Shown in pieces: positions 63,923-64,000 of a stretch of DNA of 64,000 nucleotides; position 1 is the first letter of the stretch; each line of letters begins with the position of its first letter. The translations under genes and the position numbers were made by a program. This DNA comes from Burkholderia sp. OK233 (GTDB lineage Bacteria; Pseudomonadota; Gammaproteobacteria; Burkholderiales; Burkholderiaceae). The stretch spans positions 2,418,001 to 2,482,000 of the forward strand of contig NZ_OCSR01000002.1 of assembly GCF_900230185.1 (NCBI RefSeq), given 5' to 3'. The notes under the pieces were generated by a model. It was given only the letters and a program-made list of their open reading frames with translations, was not told the origin of the DNA and made no database searches.

Positions 63923-64000
63923 ATGACGGTTAAACCGCTTCGTGTGGGCGTGACTGGTGCTGACTGAGGCTTGAATCATCATGACGCGTGGAGAGCGGTG
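63923..64000 (+). pseudogene. Gfo/Idh/MocA-like oxidoreductase start with in-frame TGA (partial)
   Basis: GAGGAGGAGCG precedes ATG 63923, which reads MTVKPLRVGVTGAD, then TGA at 63965-63967, then GLNHHDAWRAV to the window end. The N-terminus is a Rossmann strand and loop of the Gfo/Idh/MocA type, and the reading stays coherent after the stop, where relatives often have Arg or another residue. A CGA-to-TGA change would explain it. The family includes the hydroxymuconate-semialdehyde dehydrogenase LigC. Partial: runs off the window. Confidence 0.45.

Overview
The window looks like chromosome, chromid or megaplasmid DNA from a betaproteobacterium of the order Burkholderiales, most likely Burkholderiaceae (Paraburkholderia, Caballeronia or a relative). 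This rests on family content and style: Burkholderia-type trimeric porins, an LTTR next to a CMD/PNPOx-fold pair, DUF2244 near an oxidase operon, a Burkholderia-like NuoN, and GC-rich codon use. No rRNA, tRNA or CRISPR array was recognised.

Layout. 0-10.5 kb is a patchwork: NmrA/SDR oxidoreductases, an XRE-cupin regulator, a complete IS1182-type element (3235-4877), an SDR + ECF sigma pair wedged between fragments of an ArsR regulator and a heavy-metal-associated protein, and a LysR / carboxymuconolactone-decarboxylase / flavin-type oxidase group. 10.5-15.2 kb is a five-gene haem-copper oxidase operon (fused subunit II-cytochrome c, subunit I, two successive subunit III genes, subunit IV), followed by a 51-bp relic made only of the two ends of an IS3-family element. 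15.3-35.9 kb is mostly ordinary: small membrane proteins, an MscK-type channel, GltS and NhaA, an orphan NuoN bracketed by short repeats, an ABC-F ATPase, lipoproteins and a porin. Several genes here are broken by single-base frameshifts or exist only as fragments.

36.9-64 kb is the notable part: a large catabolic island whose genes appear to be a single regulon. Blocks: MFS transporter (-); SDR - acyl-CoA dehydrogenase - APH-fold kinase - enoyl-CoA hydratase - thiolase (+); SDR (+); HSDL2-like SDR (-) divergent from P450cam-like P450 - ferredoxin reductase - ferredoxin - MFS exporter (+); TetR regulator (+); LigJ-like hydratase - Rieske oxygenase - MDR dehydrogenase - aldo/keto reductase - acyl-CoA ligase - SDR - LigB-type extradiol dioxygenase - RidA - three RraA/LigK-type aldolases - Gfo/Idh-like start (+, running off the window). 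Many junctions are ATGA overlaps.

By eye I find seven copies of a 16-bp inverted repeat, TGGgAC-N4-GTaCCA, placed upstream of nearly every block including the TetR gene itself. The inference is that the TetR protein at 51.7 kb represses the island and its own gene. The enzymes suggest that an aromatic or alicyclic carboxylic acid is CoA-activated and shortened by beta-oxidation (with a kinase/dehydrogenase pair like that used for 4-hydroxyacyl-CoAs), hydroxylated by P450 and Rieske enzymes sharing one redox chain, ring-opened by LigB, and finished by a 4-oxalomesaconate-type hydratase and aldolase to pyruvate and oxaloacetate. The actual substrate cannot be read from sequence. The first aldolase gene has a frameshift and the last gene an in-frame TGA; whether these are real or assembly errors is open.
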